Source of the DNA: Vibrio sp. HI00D65
Lineage (GTDB): Bacteria > Pseudomonadota > Gammaproteobacteria > Enterobacterales > Vibrionaceae
DNA: 64,000 nucleotides
Assembly: GCF_001635455.1 (NCBI RefSeq)
Contig: NZ_LWEH01000091.1
Span: 186,001-250,000 of the forward strand
Direction of reading: 5' to 3'
The translations under genes and the position numbers were made by a program. The notes beneath the pieces are model-generated. The model was not told the origin of the DNA, made no database searches, and saw nothing but the letters and a program-made list of their open reading frames with translations. The number at the start of each line of letters is the position of its first letter. The first letter of the stretch is position 1. Positions 25,097 through 36,600 of this stretch are shown piece after piece.

Positions 25097-28000
25097 TTAA
25101 CGATACAAATGCCCGTATAAGTCATTGATTACTGTATTATTCTGCACGATCCCTAAATGATCGGTGTCTACAACGGCGGAAAATTGGAGGTCGTTGTGCT
25201 TATTCAACCCTTTTGATAACAGCTCTGAGCGCCCATTTGGCTGCCCTGCCCACCAACAATGCAACTGGGTTTTTATGTTTGGTAATTGATACCCACGACA
25301 CAGTGCACGCATGTGTTGTTCAACAGCCCAGCTATAGAGCATTTGTTTCGCGTTATCTGCCATGTATCTATCGAACTGATTTTCCGATAACCATGTATTA
25401 AACACTTCTGGCCACCTTGATGGCACCACGGAATCAAGCAACTGCACACACCGTTTTCCTTGGTCTTTCGTAATGGAGCCTAATAGCAATGTAATATGTT
25501 CTATAAGCTTGGTTTTCGAGGTTGGTGAGTCCCACTGATCTTCAGCGATTTCGGTACCTGGCACATAACAATCAAGTAAACCAACGAATTCAATATCATC
25601 GTCATTTTTCTCTAGACGACTTACGATTTCTTGGGCAAGAGCCCCGCCTAACGACCAACCTACTAGCCGATATGGTCCACATGGCTGCATCTGCTTGATT
25701 GTTTGATAATAGGTTTCCGCCATATCAGCAAACGACGTATCAAAAACATCATCTAAAATGAAGCTCTTCGACTTGATTCCAAACACGCTTCTTTCACCCT
25801 CAAGAGCCTGTGCAAGCCTTTGGTAACCAGTCACGCGCCCTGTTACAGGGTGGATGCAGAAAACAGGTTCATTCTCGTCAGCAGTAGTGTTGAGTTTTTC
25901 AATCAGTCGCAGGTTAGGTGAGCATTCATTGGTTTGTACGGTTTGCGCTTGCTCATTCATTGCCGCGATAAGAGCCGTTAAACTCGCAATATATCGAGTT
26001 GCGATCTTCTCAATGTCAGCCAAAGAATAATGCGTCGTTGCGAACTCCCATGACAAACTCAGTTTGCCAGATACAACTTGTGCGTTTACTACAAGCGGTG
26101 TCAGCATCTGATTTACCCCAGATTGAGGCAAGCTCCCATCTTCAATAGGTGCACACCAGTGTACGAAGCCATCGCTTGTATATTGGCCAAGATAATTAAA
26201 GGTCGCGCTTGCACGATATGTATCATTTGTATTTTTGTTTAGATACCTCAAGCCATATCCGATACCACCGTCTTTTTTAACGTTTTCTAGATACTCCCGA
26301 GTTTGGCTAAGCACACCCAGAATATCAGGCTGAAAATGCCCAATCATCGGATACAAACTCGTTGTCCACCCTACCATTCGTGAAAGGTCGACGTTCGAAA
26401 ATACAGAAGATTCACGGCCATGCCCCTCTAAATAAAGAGGTACATCTGTTTGATCTTCACTCGATAGTGCTAACACTAGTGCAGTAATCAACACGCTCTG
26501 TGTATCTCCATGACTGGTATTTGAAACACGTAACAACGTTTGGCTGAGTTCGCTTGAAAGTTCGATTTTATAGGCCTGTTTGTCTTGATAAAGCGCCGGA
26601 GCGATGTCTGGTCCGTTTTCGAGTAAATTAGGCGAGTTTTCTGCCAGTTCATGCCAAGCGTATTGCATCAACTTACCTTGTTCGCTTGATGACCACTGCT
26701 CAATCGACTGAACAGTTTCATCCATTGCACTCGAATTTGGCATCAGTTCGATAACTTGCCCTGCAACTTGCTGTTGATACGCTTTCCAGAGGTCATCTAA
26801 TAGAATTCGCCAGGACACACCATCCACAGCTAAGTGATGAATCGCGATCATCAACCGATTCGGTGATTCCGAAAGTTCTGCATAACCGGCTTGAATTAGC
26901 CTGCCAGAAGCAATATCCATACTTTGCTGTATTTCTTGCGCAAACGCTGAAAACGCTTCTTCAGAATCCACCGAGGTGCGCCATAGGTACTCACGTTCCT
27001 GATAAGGCTGATACTGTTGTTTCCAATGACCTTGCTGTTGATTGAACGCCAGTCTCAAGCTTGGGTGCTGTTTTACCAAGGCTTGAATCGCTAACTCCAA
27101 ATAGTCCGTATTCATTTCTTGTTTAAGCTCGACACAAATATGCTGGTTCCAATGATCGGGCTCAGGAAACGCTTGAGCAAAGAAGTGAGCTTGTATTGGC
27201 ATTAACCCAAACGCTTCTTCGGTTAACACGCGTTCTTTCGCGGCTTTATGAATATCCAACGCTTCGGCTAAGTCGGTTAGCGTTTTTGCTTCAAATACTT
27301 GTTGTGGGGTTAGGTTGTATCCTGCAACGCGTACTTTGCTCACCATTTGTAAACAAAGAATCGAATCACCACCCAATGCAAAGAAATTATCCGAGCAGCT
27401 CACTTGAGCTGTGCCTAAGAGCTGTTGCCATATATCCACAAGTAACATTTCTTGCTCGTTTTTTGGTAACACAAGTGTCGCGACAGAATGGGCTTTTCTA
27501 TCCATAGCTGGAAGTGACGCTCTGTCGACTTTTCCGGCAGGGGTTAATGGCAGCTTATCCAAGACCATCAATTGGCTTGGTACCATGTAATCAGGCAATT
27601 CTCTTGAAAGCGCTTCGAGAATATTATCAAGTTCAAAACGCTCAGGTTCACTACTCTGTAAGTAACCAAACAACTGTTTTTTCTGGCCGATCTCTTTGAC
27701 GACGACCACACAGTGTTCGACTTTAGAGATAGATTGCAGACGACTTTCAATTTCACCCAACTCGACGCGGAATCCTCGGATCTTAACTTGTTGGTCTACA
27801 CGGCCGATATATTCCATCACACCATCGTTATTCCAACGAACCAGATCCCCAGTGCGATACATTCGTTCGCCCATTGATTCGTTACTGCCATTACCTGCAA
27901 TAATAAAAGGATCGGGTATGAATCGCTCCGAAGTTAGGTCAGGCTGTTCCAAGTAACCGCGGGCAAGGCCCACTTCTCCACCAATGTACAACTCCCCAAC

Positions 28001-30661
28001 TTTCCCAACCCCCACTTTGTTGAGCTGCGCATCTAAAACGTATAAACGACGTTCACCAACAGGTTGTCCAATCGGCGCATAAGCACTGTTTAATTTGTCC
28101 TCCGGATACGCGCGCCAAATCATGGGAGTGATCACTGTTTCTGTTGGACCATAGCCATTGACAATACGAGGAGGTTTTACGATCTGTTGCAAACGCTGAT
28201 AGGTTTCCGCAGTGAAGGCTTCGCCGCCAAGTGTCCAAGAACGAACGTTGAGTGACGGCTTTTTGTATTCAATCCAATCAAGTAATGGCCCGACATAGCT
28301 CGGAGGGAAACAGGCAATGGTAATATTGTCATCACACAGCACTTCACAGGTTTTTTCGACACTCCACAACTCTTGATCTCGAATGACAAGCTTACTACCA
28401 AACGCTAACGGTACAGTCCAACGCTCAACGGCACCATCAAAGCTAATTGAAGCGAAGTGAAGCTCAATATCCTCTGGCGTCATGCCGTACTGCTGACCAA
28501 TGGTTTGAACGTGCATCGACAAACCTATATGATTGATTGCCACGCCTTTGGGCTTACCAGTAGAGCCTGACGTATAAATGATGTATGCCAGTTGTTCCGG
28601 AAGTAGCTTCGGCTCTAATTCTGCTTGTTCACATTCTCGCGTGTCTAAAGGTTGAGTTAAGTCTGACGGGCAATAAACGAAAGAGCTGACTTGAAGTAAT
28701 AATGTGTCAAACTCAGATTGAATATTCTGCCAACGTGACTCTAGCCCTTGCTGGGTAACCACAAACCCAGCCTTAGAATCCTGAATCATGTATGCCAAAC
28801 GCTCAATTGGGTAGTCAGGATCAAGCGGCAGAAATGCCCCACCGGCTTTCATTACCGCCACCATAGCGACAATCATTTCCACTCCTCTTTCAAAGAGCAC
28901 ACCGATAGCTTGATCGCGCTGCACGCCTTGAGCAATGATTTGGGACGCTAATAGAGATGACGCTGATTCCAATTGTTGATAACTCAACTCAAGGTCTTGA
29001 TGCTTCAATGCAATGGCATCAGGTTGTACAAGTGCTTGTTCAGCAATTAATTCAACGATCGACTGGAACGCCCAGTCACCTTCTGGTTGCGAAAGCTTCT
29101 CTAACACTGAAGCATCGTGTGGTGTTAAATGACTAATTTGAGCTAGATTTTTGCCCGCCTTGATCTCTAACTCGCTGATCAAACTTTCAAGTACAGCATT
29201 CAGCTCAACCATCGTATCTGAATCAATTCGATCCTTCGAATAGGTCAACACCACACCTGTTTTTCGCTCAGTCTCACGCACATCCAGTGCAATATCGAAT
29301 AACGCAAATTGACCACTTTGTTCCTCTGCCGACAGAGTAAGTTGGTTGTCTAACTGAATGTCATCAGCTAATGAGTTTTGATGATTAAATAGCACTTGAA
29401 ACAAGGGAGTTTGTCCAGCTTTTCGCTCAAGAACCTTTTTCTCACTGGTCTTTTGTTCATTCATCAGAGCATTGACTAGTTGATCAAACGGCAACAATTG
29501 ATGCTCTTGCGCCTCAAGCACTTTGTGATGAGCCCCTTCAATGACATCAGATAACCGACTGCTAGGCGTTACGGATTGCTGAATTACCATGGTATTCACA
29601 AAGAATCCAATCAGATTAGAGACTTCATGACGTGTGCGATTCGCCATTGGTACACCAACAGAAATATCTGAGCGATGCGTCACCTTCGCTAATGCGGCCT
29701 GCCAAACACCCAACCAGAGGCTTGAAGTTGTCACCGACAATTGGCGTGCAATCTGTTTGAGTTTTTGAGACTGCGACTCGCTTAATTCATAGCTAATGGA
29801 ATCAGCTATACGCCTTTGATTTGGGGTAACTTCACTATTCCAAGGGAACAGTAGGCTTGAATCCGTTTTCTCAAGTTCACGCCTCCAAAACTCAATGTGT
29901 TGTAGGCCTTTCCCCGCCTCCAACAAAGCACTTTGCCAATGAGAGTAATCACGATATTGAACAGGTAATTCAGGTAACTTGCCTTGTTGATAAAGGGCTA
30001 TAAGCTCATTCAAGAATACACCTATAGACCAACCATCAGATACAATATGATGCATAACAAGTTGTAGCTTCCATGAACCCTCACCAAACTTTAAGCACTG
30101 CATTCGAATGGGCAAATCAGTCTCAAGTTCAAAGGCCTTGGCGATAAATTCTTGCTGTACCTCTTGTACTTGATCTTGGCTCCAGCTTTGAACATCGATA
30201 CTGACCGGATACATCGCAGCAGCCTTATCAATAAACTGAATAACCTGCCCTGTTGCATTAGTAATAAAGCGCGTTCGTAACACATCATGGCGCTCCAACA
30301 CTTGGTTAACGAATGCCGTTAAGCGTTCAATATCCAACTCTCCATTTACATGGAACGTACCGGACATATGATAGGCGCTGTTACCCTTGTCCAAGCAATA
30401 GATATCCCACAAGCGCTGTTGTGCCGGTGACAACTCCACTTGCTGTTCACTACCGACTGATACAATCGGTAGCTTTTCAAAATCTAAGCCTTTGTTACTA
30501 AGCAGCTCGATAAACTTTACTTGTTCTGGCTTGCCCAGTTGTAAAAAACGTTTTGCTAACGCATGTTTGTCTATTTTTCCTTGACTAGCGGCTTTAGGTT
30601 GGGTCGTCATTTTAGAGTGATTCTTTGTTTGTATATGACTCTGATCTTTTAAGTGGCTCAT
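25097..30661 (-). CDS. Nonribosomal peptide synthetase 2 (module 4: C-A-T-E-TE)
   Basis: 1854 residues. After an ~80-residue N-terminal extension (possible docking region) comes a condensation domain (HHIVSDGWS near 203). An adenylation domain starts near 533 (IIYTSGSTGKPKG, pocket DGECWLGIT by hand alignment to GrsA). A carrier domain follows (FFALGGDSI near 1098), then an epimerisation domain (HHLAVDGVSW near 1275, RMVGWTTSLYP, GIGYGLRYL, ATFNYLGQY). It ends with a type I thioesterase (GWSLGGA near 1667, DTDHLG near 1835). It should add the last hydroxyornithine hydroxamate, set it to D, and release the peptide. Its ATG overlaps the stop of NRPS 1 by 4 bp, giving the assembly order. Confidence 0.92.
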   Translation of the reverse strand: MSHLKDQSHIQTKNHSKMTTQPKAASQGKIDKHALAKRFLQLGKPEQVKFIELLSNKGLDFEKLPIVSVGSEQQVELSPAQQRLWDIYCLDKGNSAYHMSGTFHVNGELDIERLTAFVNQVLERHDVLRTRFITNATGQVIQFIDKAAAMYPVSIDVQSWSQDQVQEVQQEFIAKAFELETDLPIRMQCLKFGEGSWKLQLVMHHIVSDGWSIGVFLNELIALYQQGKLPELPVQYRDYSHWQSALLEAGKGLQHIEFWRRELEKTDSSLLFPWNSEVTPNQRRIADSISYELSESQSQKLKQIARQLSVTTSSLWLGVWQAALAKVTHRSDISVGVPMANRTRHEVSNLIGFFVNTMVIQQSVTPSSRLSDVIEGAHHKVLEAQEHQLLPFDQLVNALMNEQKTSEKKVLERKAGQTPLFQVLFNHQNSLADDIQLDNQLTLSAEEQSGQFALFDIALDVRETERKTGVVLTYSKDRIDSDTMVELNAVLESLISELEIKAGKNLAQISHLTPHDASVLEKLSQPEGDWAFQSIVELIAEQALVQPDAIALKHQDLELSYQQLESASSLLASQIIAQGVQRDQAIGVLFERGVEMIVAMVAVMKAGGAFLPLDPDYPIERLAYMIQDSKAGFVVTQQGLESRWQNIQSEFDTLLLQVSSFVYCPSDLTQPLDTRECEQAELEPKLLPEQLAYIIYTSGSTGKPKGVAINHIGLSMHVQTIGQQYGMTPEDIELHFASISFDGAVERWTVPLAFGSKLVIRDQELWSVEKTCEVLCDDNITIACFPPSYVGPLLDWIEYKKPSLNVRSWTLGGEAFTAETYQRLQQIVKPPRIVNGYGPTETVITPMIWRAYPEDKLNSAYAPIGQPVGERRLYVLDAQLNKVGVGKVGELYIGGEVGLARGYLEQPDLTSERFIPDPFIIAGNGSNESMGERMYRTGDLVRWNNDGVMEYIGRVDQQVKIRGFRVELGEIESRLQSISKVEHCVVVVKEIGQKKQLFGYLQSSEPERFELDNILEALSRELPDYMVPSQLMVLDKLPLTPAGKVDRASLPAMDRKAHSVATLVLPKNEQEMLLVDIWQQLLGTAQVSCSDNFFALGGDSILCLQMVSKVRVAGYNLTPQQVFEAKTLTDLAEALDIHKAAKERVLTEEAFGLMPIQAHFFAQAFPEPDHWNQHICVELKQEMNTDYLELAIQALVKQHPSLRLAFNQQQGHWKQQYQPYQEREYLWRTSVDSEEAFSAFAQEIQQSMDIASGRLIQAGYAELSESPNRLMIAIHHLAVDGVSWRILLDDLWKAYQQQVAGQVIELMPNSSAMDETVQSIEQWSSSEQGKLMQYAWHELAENSPNLLENGPDIAPALYQDKQAYKIELSSELSQTLLRVSNTSHGDTQSVLITALVLALSSEDQTDVPLYLEGHGRESSVFSNVDLSRMVGWTTSLYPMIGHFQPDILGVLSQTREYLENVKKDGGIGYGLRYLNKNTNDTYRASATFNYLGQYTSDGFVHWCAPIEDGSLPQSGVNQMLTPLVVNAQVVSGKLSLSWEFATTHYSLADIEKIATRYIASLTALIAAMNEQAQTVQTNECSPNLRLIEKLNTTADENEPVFCIHPVTGRVTGYQRLAQALEGERSVFGIKSKSFILDDVFDTSFADMAETYYQTIKQMQPCGPYRLVGWSLGGALAQEIVSRLEKNDDDIEFVGLLDCYVPGTEIAEDQWDSPTSKTKLIEHITLLLGSITKDQGKRCVQLLDSVVPSRWPEVFNTWLSENQFDRYMADNAKQMLYSWAVEQHMRALCRGYQLPNIKTQLHCWWAGQPNGRSELLSKGLNKHNDLQFSAVVDTDHLGIVQNNTVINDLYGHLYR

Positions 30662-33600
30662 AGCAGCTCCAGTTCGTCCATCAATGCTGCCATTGCATCG
30701 AATTCGTCTTGTTCATTTTCATTTAGTGTTTGATACTGCGCCTGCAAGCTGTCCGTTAGTGCTTGCAAACTATTGGCGTCGAAAAAGTCTTTAAGCGCGA
30801 CTTCCAACCCAAGTTCTTGATGTGCCTTTGCGACCACGCGAGTCGCCAACAAAGAATGACCACCTAACGCAAAGAAGTTATCATCCAAGCCCACTTGAGG
30901 GATCTCTAATACCTCTTCCCAATTAATGGCGAACCAACATTCCAATTCCGTTTCTGGCGCGCGGTACTCTATCGACTGCCACTCAGGTGCAGGCAGTGCC
31001 TTTCTATCTCGTTTCCCATTCGGAGAAAGTGGCATCTCACTAAGACCAATCAGTATTGATGGAACCATGTAATCGGGTAAATGTTCCGATAAATGCTGTT
31101 TCACCAACGTTTGTTTGTCTTCACTCCAACTCGCATCAACAGCGTAACCAACCAATTGATCACCAGTCTGATGTTTAAATGCAATAACCGCAGACTCTTC
31201 AACCCATTCAAGTTGATTGATTACATTCTCAATTTCTTCTAGCTCAATTCTTAAACCACGGATTTTCACTTGGTTGTCTAGGCGGCCCAAGTATTCCAAT
31301 CGACCATCGGCAAGTTGAACCACCTGATCACCTGTGCGATACATTCGACTGCCAGGTTCTCCAAATGGATTCGGTACGAATCGGTCTGCGGTAAGATCGG
31401 GGCGAGCTAGATATTCACGCGCGAGTCCAATACCTGCTAAATACAGTTCACCTGGCACGCCCATAGGTACTGGGTTCCAGTTGCTATCAAGTACATGAAG
31501 CTGAGTATTGCTTATTGCATAACCTATAGGGATACGTTTGGCTACTGGCAGCTCACAAGGCCAATACGTTACATCGATGGCGGCTTCCGTTGGTCCATAA
31601 AGGTTATGCAGCTCGACACGTGCGTGGCTGAGAACTTGTTCAACAAGGTCGGCAGGCAATGCTTCTCCACTGCAGATGATGCGTTTGAGGGAAATACAAT
31701 CTGAGATATTGGTTTCCACCGCGAATGCATTCAGCATCGACGGCACAAAGTGAAGTGTCGTCACCTGCTCTTTTTGAATCACTTCGGATAGCACATTTGG
31801 TTGACGATGAGATTCAGGCGGGGCAATCGCAAGACGTGCTCCTGTCATCAGTGGCCAGAAGAACTCCCACACAGAGACATCAAAACTGAAAGGTGTTTTC
31901 TGTAACACACAATCCGATTCATTCAGTGCATATTCTTGCTGCATCCAATTCAATCTGTTCTGTAATGCAGCTTGAGTATTCACCACACCTTTCGGTAAAC
32001 CAGTAGAACCAGAAGTAAAGATCACATACAGAGCCTGTTCAGGTTGCCAATGTACCAGTGGAGGTAATGAAGATTGTTTCGATACATCTAGCTGAGTTAA
32101 GTCAACGTACTCGCAAGCATCGCTCTCAGGCCATAAGTGTACTGAGTTAGAATCAGTAAGCAGCAAATCAATGTTAGCCGACTGTAGAATGTATTGAAGG
32201 CGTTCCGCGGGATAGCTCGGATCCAATGGCACGTAAGCACCACCCGCACGCGTGATAGCATGCAGACCAATGACTAAATCAAACGAACGCTCAATTCCCA
32301 AGCCAACACGGGTTTCGGAGTTCACTCCTTTATCACGTAACCAGTTCGCTAGTTGATTAACACGCACATCAAACTCTTTATACGTTAGAGTTTGACCTTG
32401 CATCGATAGCGCTATCGCATTAGGCGTTTTCTTTACTTGAAGTTGCATTTCTTGTGACGGCGTCACGAAACCACCCCAATCAAGGGACGTGTCATTAAAT
32501 GCTTGGTTTTGTTGCCTAGCCGTCTCGTCTATCAAATGCAGTTGGCTGATTAACGTATCGTTATTGGACGCAACTTTATCTAGAAGTAATAACCAATGAT
32601 TAAGCAACGACTGCGCAAAGTCTTTTGTGAATACTGGAGAAACATAACTGACAAAACCAAGCCACTTATTCTCGGACATCTGTTGAATGTCCATGCCTAT
32701 CTCAAGTTGAGCATTGACCACACCTGGATCAAACGGTTCAACATCAAGGCCCAGCCAATCAAAGAGCTCTGCTTCATCAAAGCGTTGGAAATTGAAACTG
32801 GTTTGGAATATAGGGTGGTATTGGTAGTTCCCAGTAATACCGAGTGATTCGACCAACATTTCAAATGGGAAGTCTTGCCTGTCCAAAGCTTGCTCAGTGA
32901 AAGATTTCACCTGATGCAGTAACTCAGCAAAGGATTGCTCACCATTAAATTGAGCCGGAATCACCAAGCTATTAATGAAACACCCTTGCATCGCCTGTGT
33001 CTTAGGTTGTGTTCGCCCAGCAACCGGCACACCAACACGCACTTGCTCTTGGCCTGAATACTTGTGCATCAATAGATGCCACATCGTCAGCATTACATTG
33101 AAAGAGGTGGTGTTATGTTTCACTGCCAATTGGGTGATATTTGAAACTTGCTCACTACTAAGTTCGAAGTGAAGTCGATTTCCCTCAGTTTCGGTCTGCT
33201 CTCTTGGCACTTCACTGTGCAGTACTAGAGGGTCTATATCGATTTTCAAAGCATCCAACCACCACGCTTTTTGGTCACTCGCTTCTTCAGATTCAAGCCA
33301 CTGCTTCTGCCAATTCGCATAGTCTACATATTGAACGTCATTCGTAGTTTCAGGCTCGAAAGTTGATGCTACGCCCTCTTCCGTATAACCAGAGATCATC
33401 GATTGGTAACAGACAGCCAGCTCTTTCAGCAATGACTGCATGGAGATACCATCTGAGATAATATGATGTACGACAATTAGAAGCTCTGCTTGTCTTCTTT
33501 TGGCTACATGCTCAGTGCTAACTTCATGGTTAACGGTAACTAACTGCTCTGATAGCCCAGCAATCCAATCAAATCGAATCAATGGACCTTCTGAGAAATC

Positions 33601-36600
33601 AAACGGCTTAGCGATGAGTTCTTTATACACAGAGAGCCTTTGTTCATCGGACTCCGAGTTCTGGTGAATACCAACGCAGATTTCACGCTCAGCATGAATA
33701 GACTGCATGAGTTCACCTTCAACTTGAGTAAAGTTGGTTCTCAAGATCTCATGACGGGCAACTAATACATTAATGGCACTCTCAAGCACAGCAATATTCA
33801 CATCGCCCGTAAATTTAAGTCCTAAAGGCATGTGATAAGCGGCACTGGTCGGCAACAGCTGTTGAACGAACCATAGTCGTTTCTGTACCGCGGATGCTGG
33901 CATGTGCGGTAACCTTGAAACCCGCTCCAAAAAGGCGACTTCTGTATCATTTTTAACATCGGTAAACGTACATTGAGCAGCCAGTTCTTTAAGCACAGGC
34001 GTATCGAACACTGCCTGTAATGACAGCCTAATGTTGTCTTTTTGATTCAACCTTCCGACAAGTTGGGTTGCCAGTAACGACTGACCACCTAAGGCAAAGA
34101 AATCATCCTCACGACTTATCTCTTTTTTATCAAACAGCGCTTGCCATTGATTCGCTAAAGCTAATTCCATCGCACCATTCGGCGCTATATATTCTGAGCT
34201 TGAAACCTCTTGCCAATTGGGTAGCGGTAAGCGTTTTTTATCAACTTTACTTGCCGGGGTTAACGGAATCTTGTCCATTTTGATGACTTGGCTAGGCACC
34301 ATGTAATCTGGAAGATCCTGACTAAGGTCTTTTAAAGCGTCTTCAGTGGACAATGCGTTATCGCTTTGAATATAGGCGACCAGCTGTTTACCTGATGGGC
34401 TGTCACAAGCTATTACCGCGCATTGCTCTGAGCCTGTGATCTTTTGTAGTCGGGATTCGATTTCACCAAGTTCGACCCTGAATCCACGAATCTTAACTTG
34501 TTCATCGCTACGCCCGAGGTATTCCATCACACCGTCTGAACGCCATTTAACTACGTCACCGGTTCGGTACATTCGCTCACCATTGCTTGCAAATGGATCC
34601 GGAATAAAACGCTCTGATGTTAAATCAGGACGTTCAAAATACCCCCTAGCGAGCCCGACTTCTTCGCCAATATAAAGCTCTCCTGCTACTCCTGCTGGTA
34701 CACGATTAAGCGCGGTATCCAACACATATAAAGTTCGGTTTCCAACCGCTTTTCCGATAGGCGCATAAGCACTTTCTAGTTCGGTATCCGGATACGCCTC
34801 CCAAATCATCGGAGTCACAACCGTTTCAGTCGGACCATAACCATTGATGATTCGTTTCGGCTTTAAGACTTGCTGCAGTTTGAAGTAGGTATCACGAGTG
34901 AAGGCTTCACCACCTAGCGTCCATGAACGCACAGAGAGAGCTGGATTGCTGCCTTCTATCCACTCTAATAACGGCAGCACATAACTCGGAGGAAAACACG
35001 CAATGGTTACCTGCTCTCGCTCCAATACATCACAGGTTTGTTGAGCGCTCCATAACGATTGGTCTCGAATGATCAAACGAGAGCCGAACGCTAATGGCAC
35101 AGTCCAACGTTCGATCGCTCCATCAAAACTGATTGACGCAAAGTGCAGCTCAACATCGTTCGTTATCATGCCATATCGTTGACCTATAGTTTGAACATGC
35201 ATGCTCAAACCTTGCTGTGATACACAGACCCCTTTCGGCTTACCGGTAGAACCGGAGGTATAAATCATATATGCCAGTTGATCTGGAAAGATGGCAGGCT
35301 TTTCAACAAGTCTTGTTGTTAAATCAAGCGAGCCGTAGCCAATGGTTTTAGCTTGGTTCGCGATCTCATAGGCTAATTGCTCACTCAGATCATCATGAAC
35401 TAATGCACACGCCCCACTGTCTTGAACCATGAAGTTTAAGCGTTCTTGGGGATACGCCGGATCTAACGGCAAGAACGCGGCGCCAGCTTTCATCACACCC
35501 ATCATTGCAACCAACATATTACAGCCACGTTCAAACAACACACCAACGATGTCATCACGTTCAATACCTTCAGCGATCAACATTGAAGCGACTGCATCGC
35601 TCTGCTCAACCACTTGTTGGTACGTTAACGCTTTTCGCTGTTGGCCACTCTCAGCAGCAACGTTAGATACTAATGCTTCACTGTTAGGGCTTAAAAAAGC
35701 CTGCTTTGCAACTAAATCTGTAAACGGTTCAAACATCCACGCTTCTGGTTGACGCTCAAATAAGCCAAGTTCATTCAACTGGTTCTCGGCTAAGTCAGGT
35801 AATCGGCCTAAATCTTCGGTTAGATGTTCAACTAGCTGAGTCAAATAATGTCGATTAGTCGAGCGTAGTGTTTCAATTTTTTGAGGTGTGAACTTACTTT
35901 GATCGTAAGCAAAAACAATACGAAGCGATTCACTCGGCAAAACCGCCAAAGTTAATGGGTAGTGGGTAAATTCATAGCTGTCAGGCTCGCCAATACTGAA
36001 CTCATCACTGTCGTTAGGATTCAAAAGCGATTCATCTAACGGGTAATTTTCAAAGACGACCAAGGTGTCAAATAGGTTTTCTCCTGACCAGCCCGTCTGC
36101 GCTTGGATATCAGACAAAGATGAGTAGCTAAATTCACGTTGGTCACTTGATGAGGCTTGAATATCCAGCAGCCATTCAGAAACAGGCTTAGAAAGATCGA
36201 CTCGATGTGCAATCGGCAATGTATTGATAAACAAACCAACCATAGAATCGCAATGAGCAAGCTCTGTCGGACGACCCGCCACTGTATTACCAAATACAGG
36301 TGTTTGTAGCCCAGTGAAGCGATGCAAAGTAAGTAGCCATGCGGCTTGGGTTAACGTGTTGAGCGTAACCCCTACTTGGTTCAGTTTAGGCAGCCATTCA
36401 CTTATGATCTCTTGAGAATAATCATCATTGTATCTTTGGAAACTAGACACCTTGGAATCAGTCATCTCAGAATTAGATTGCCCGAAGGATTCAGCCAAAC
36501 GCGTTGGCGACTCCATGTCTTGAAGGTAACGCTGCCAATAGTCATTAGACTGCTGATTGTCTTGATTTTGTACCCAAGCAAGATAATCAGAAAACTCACC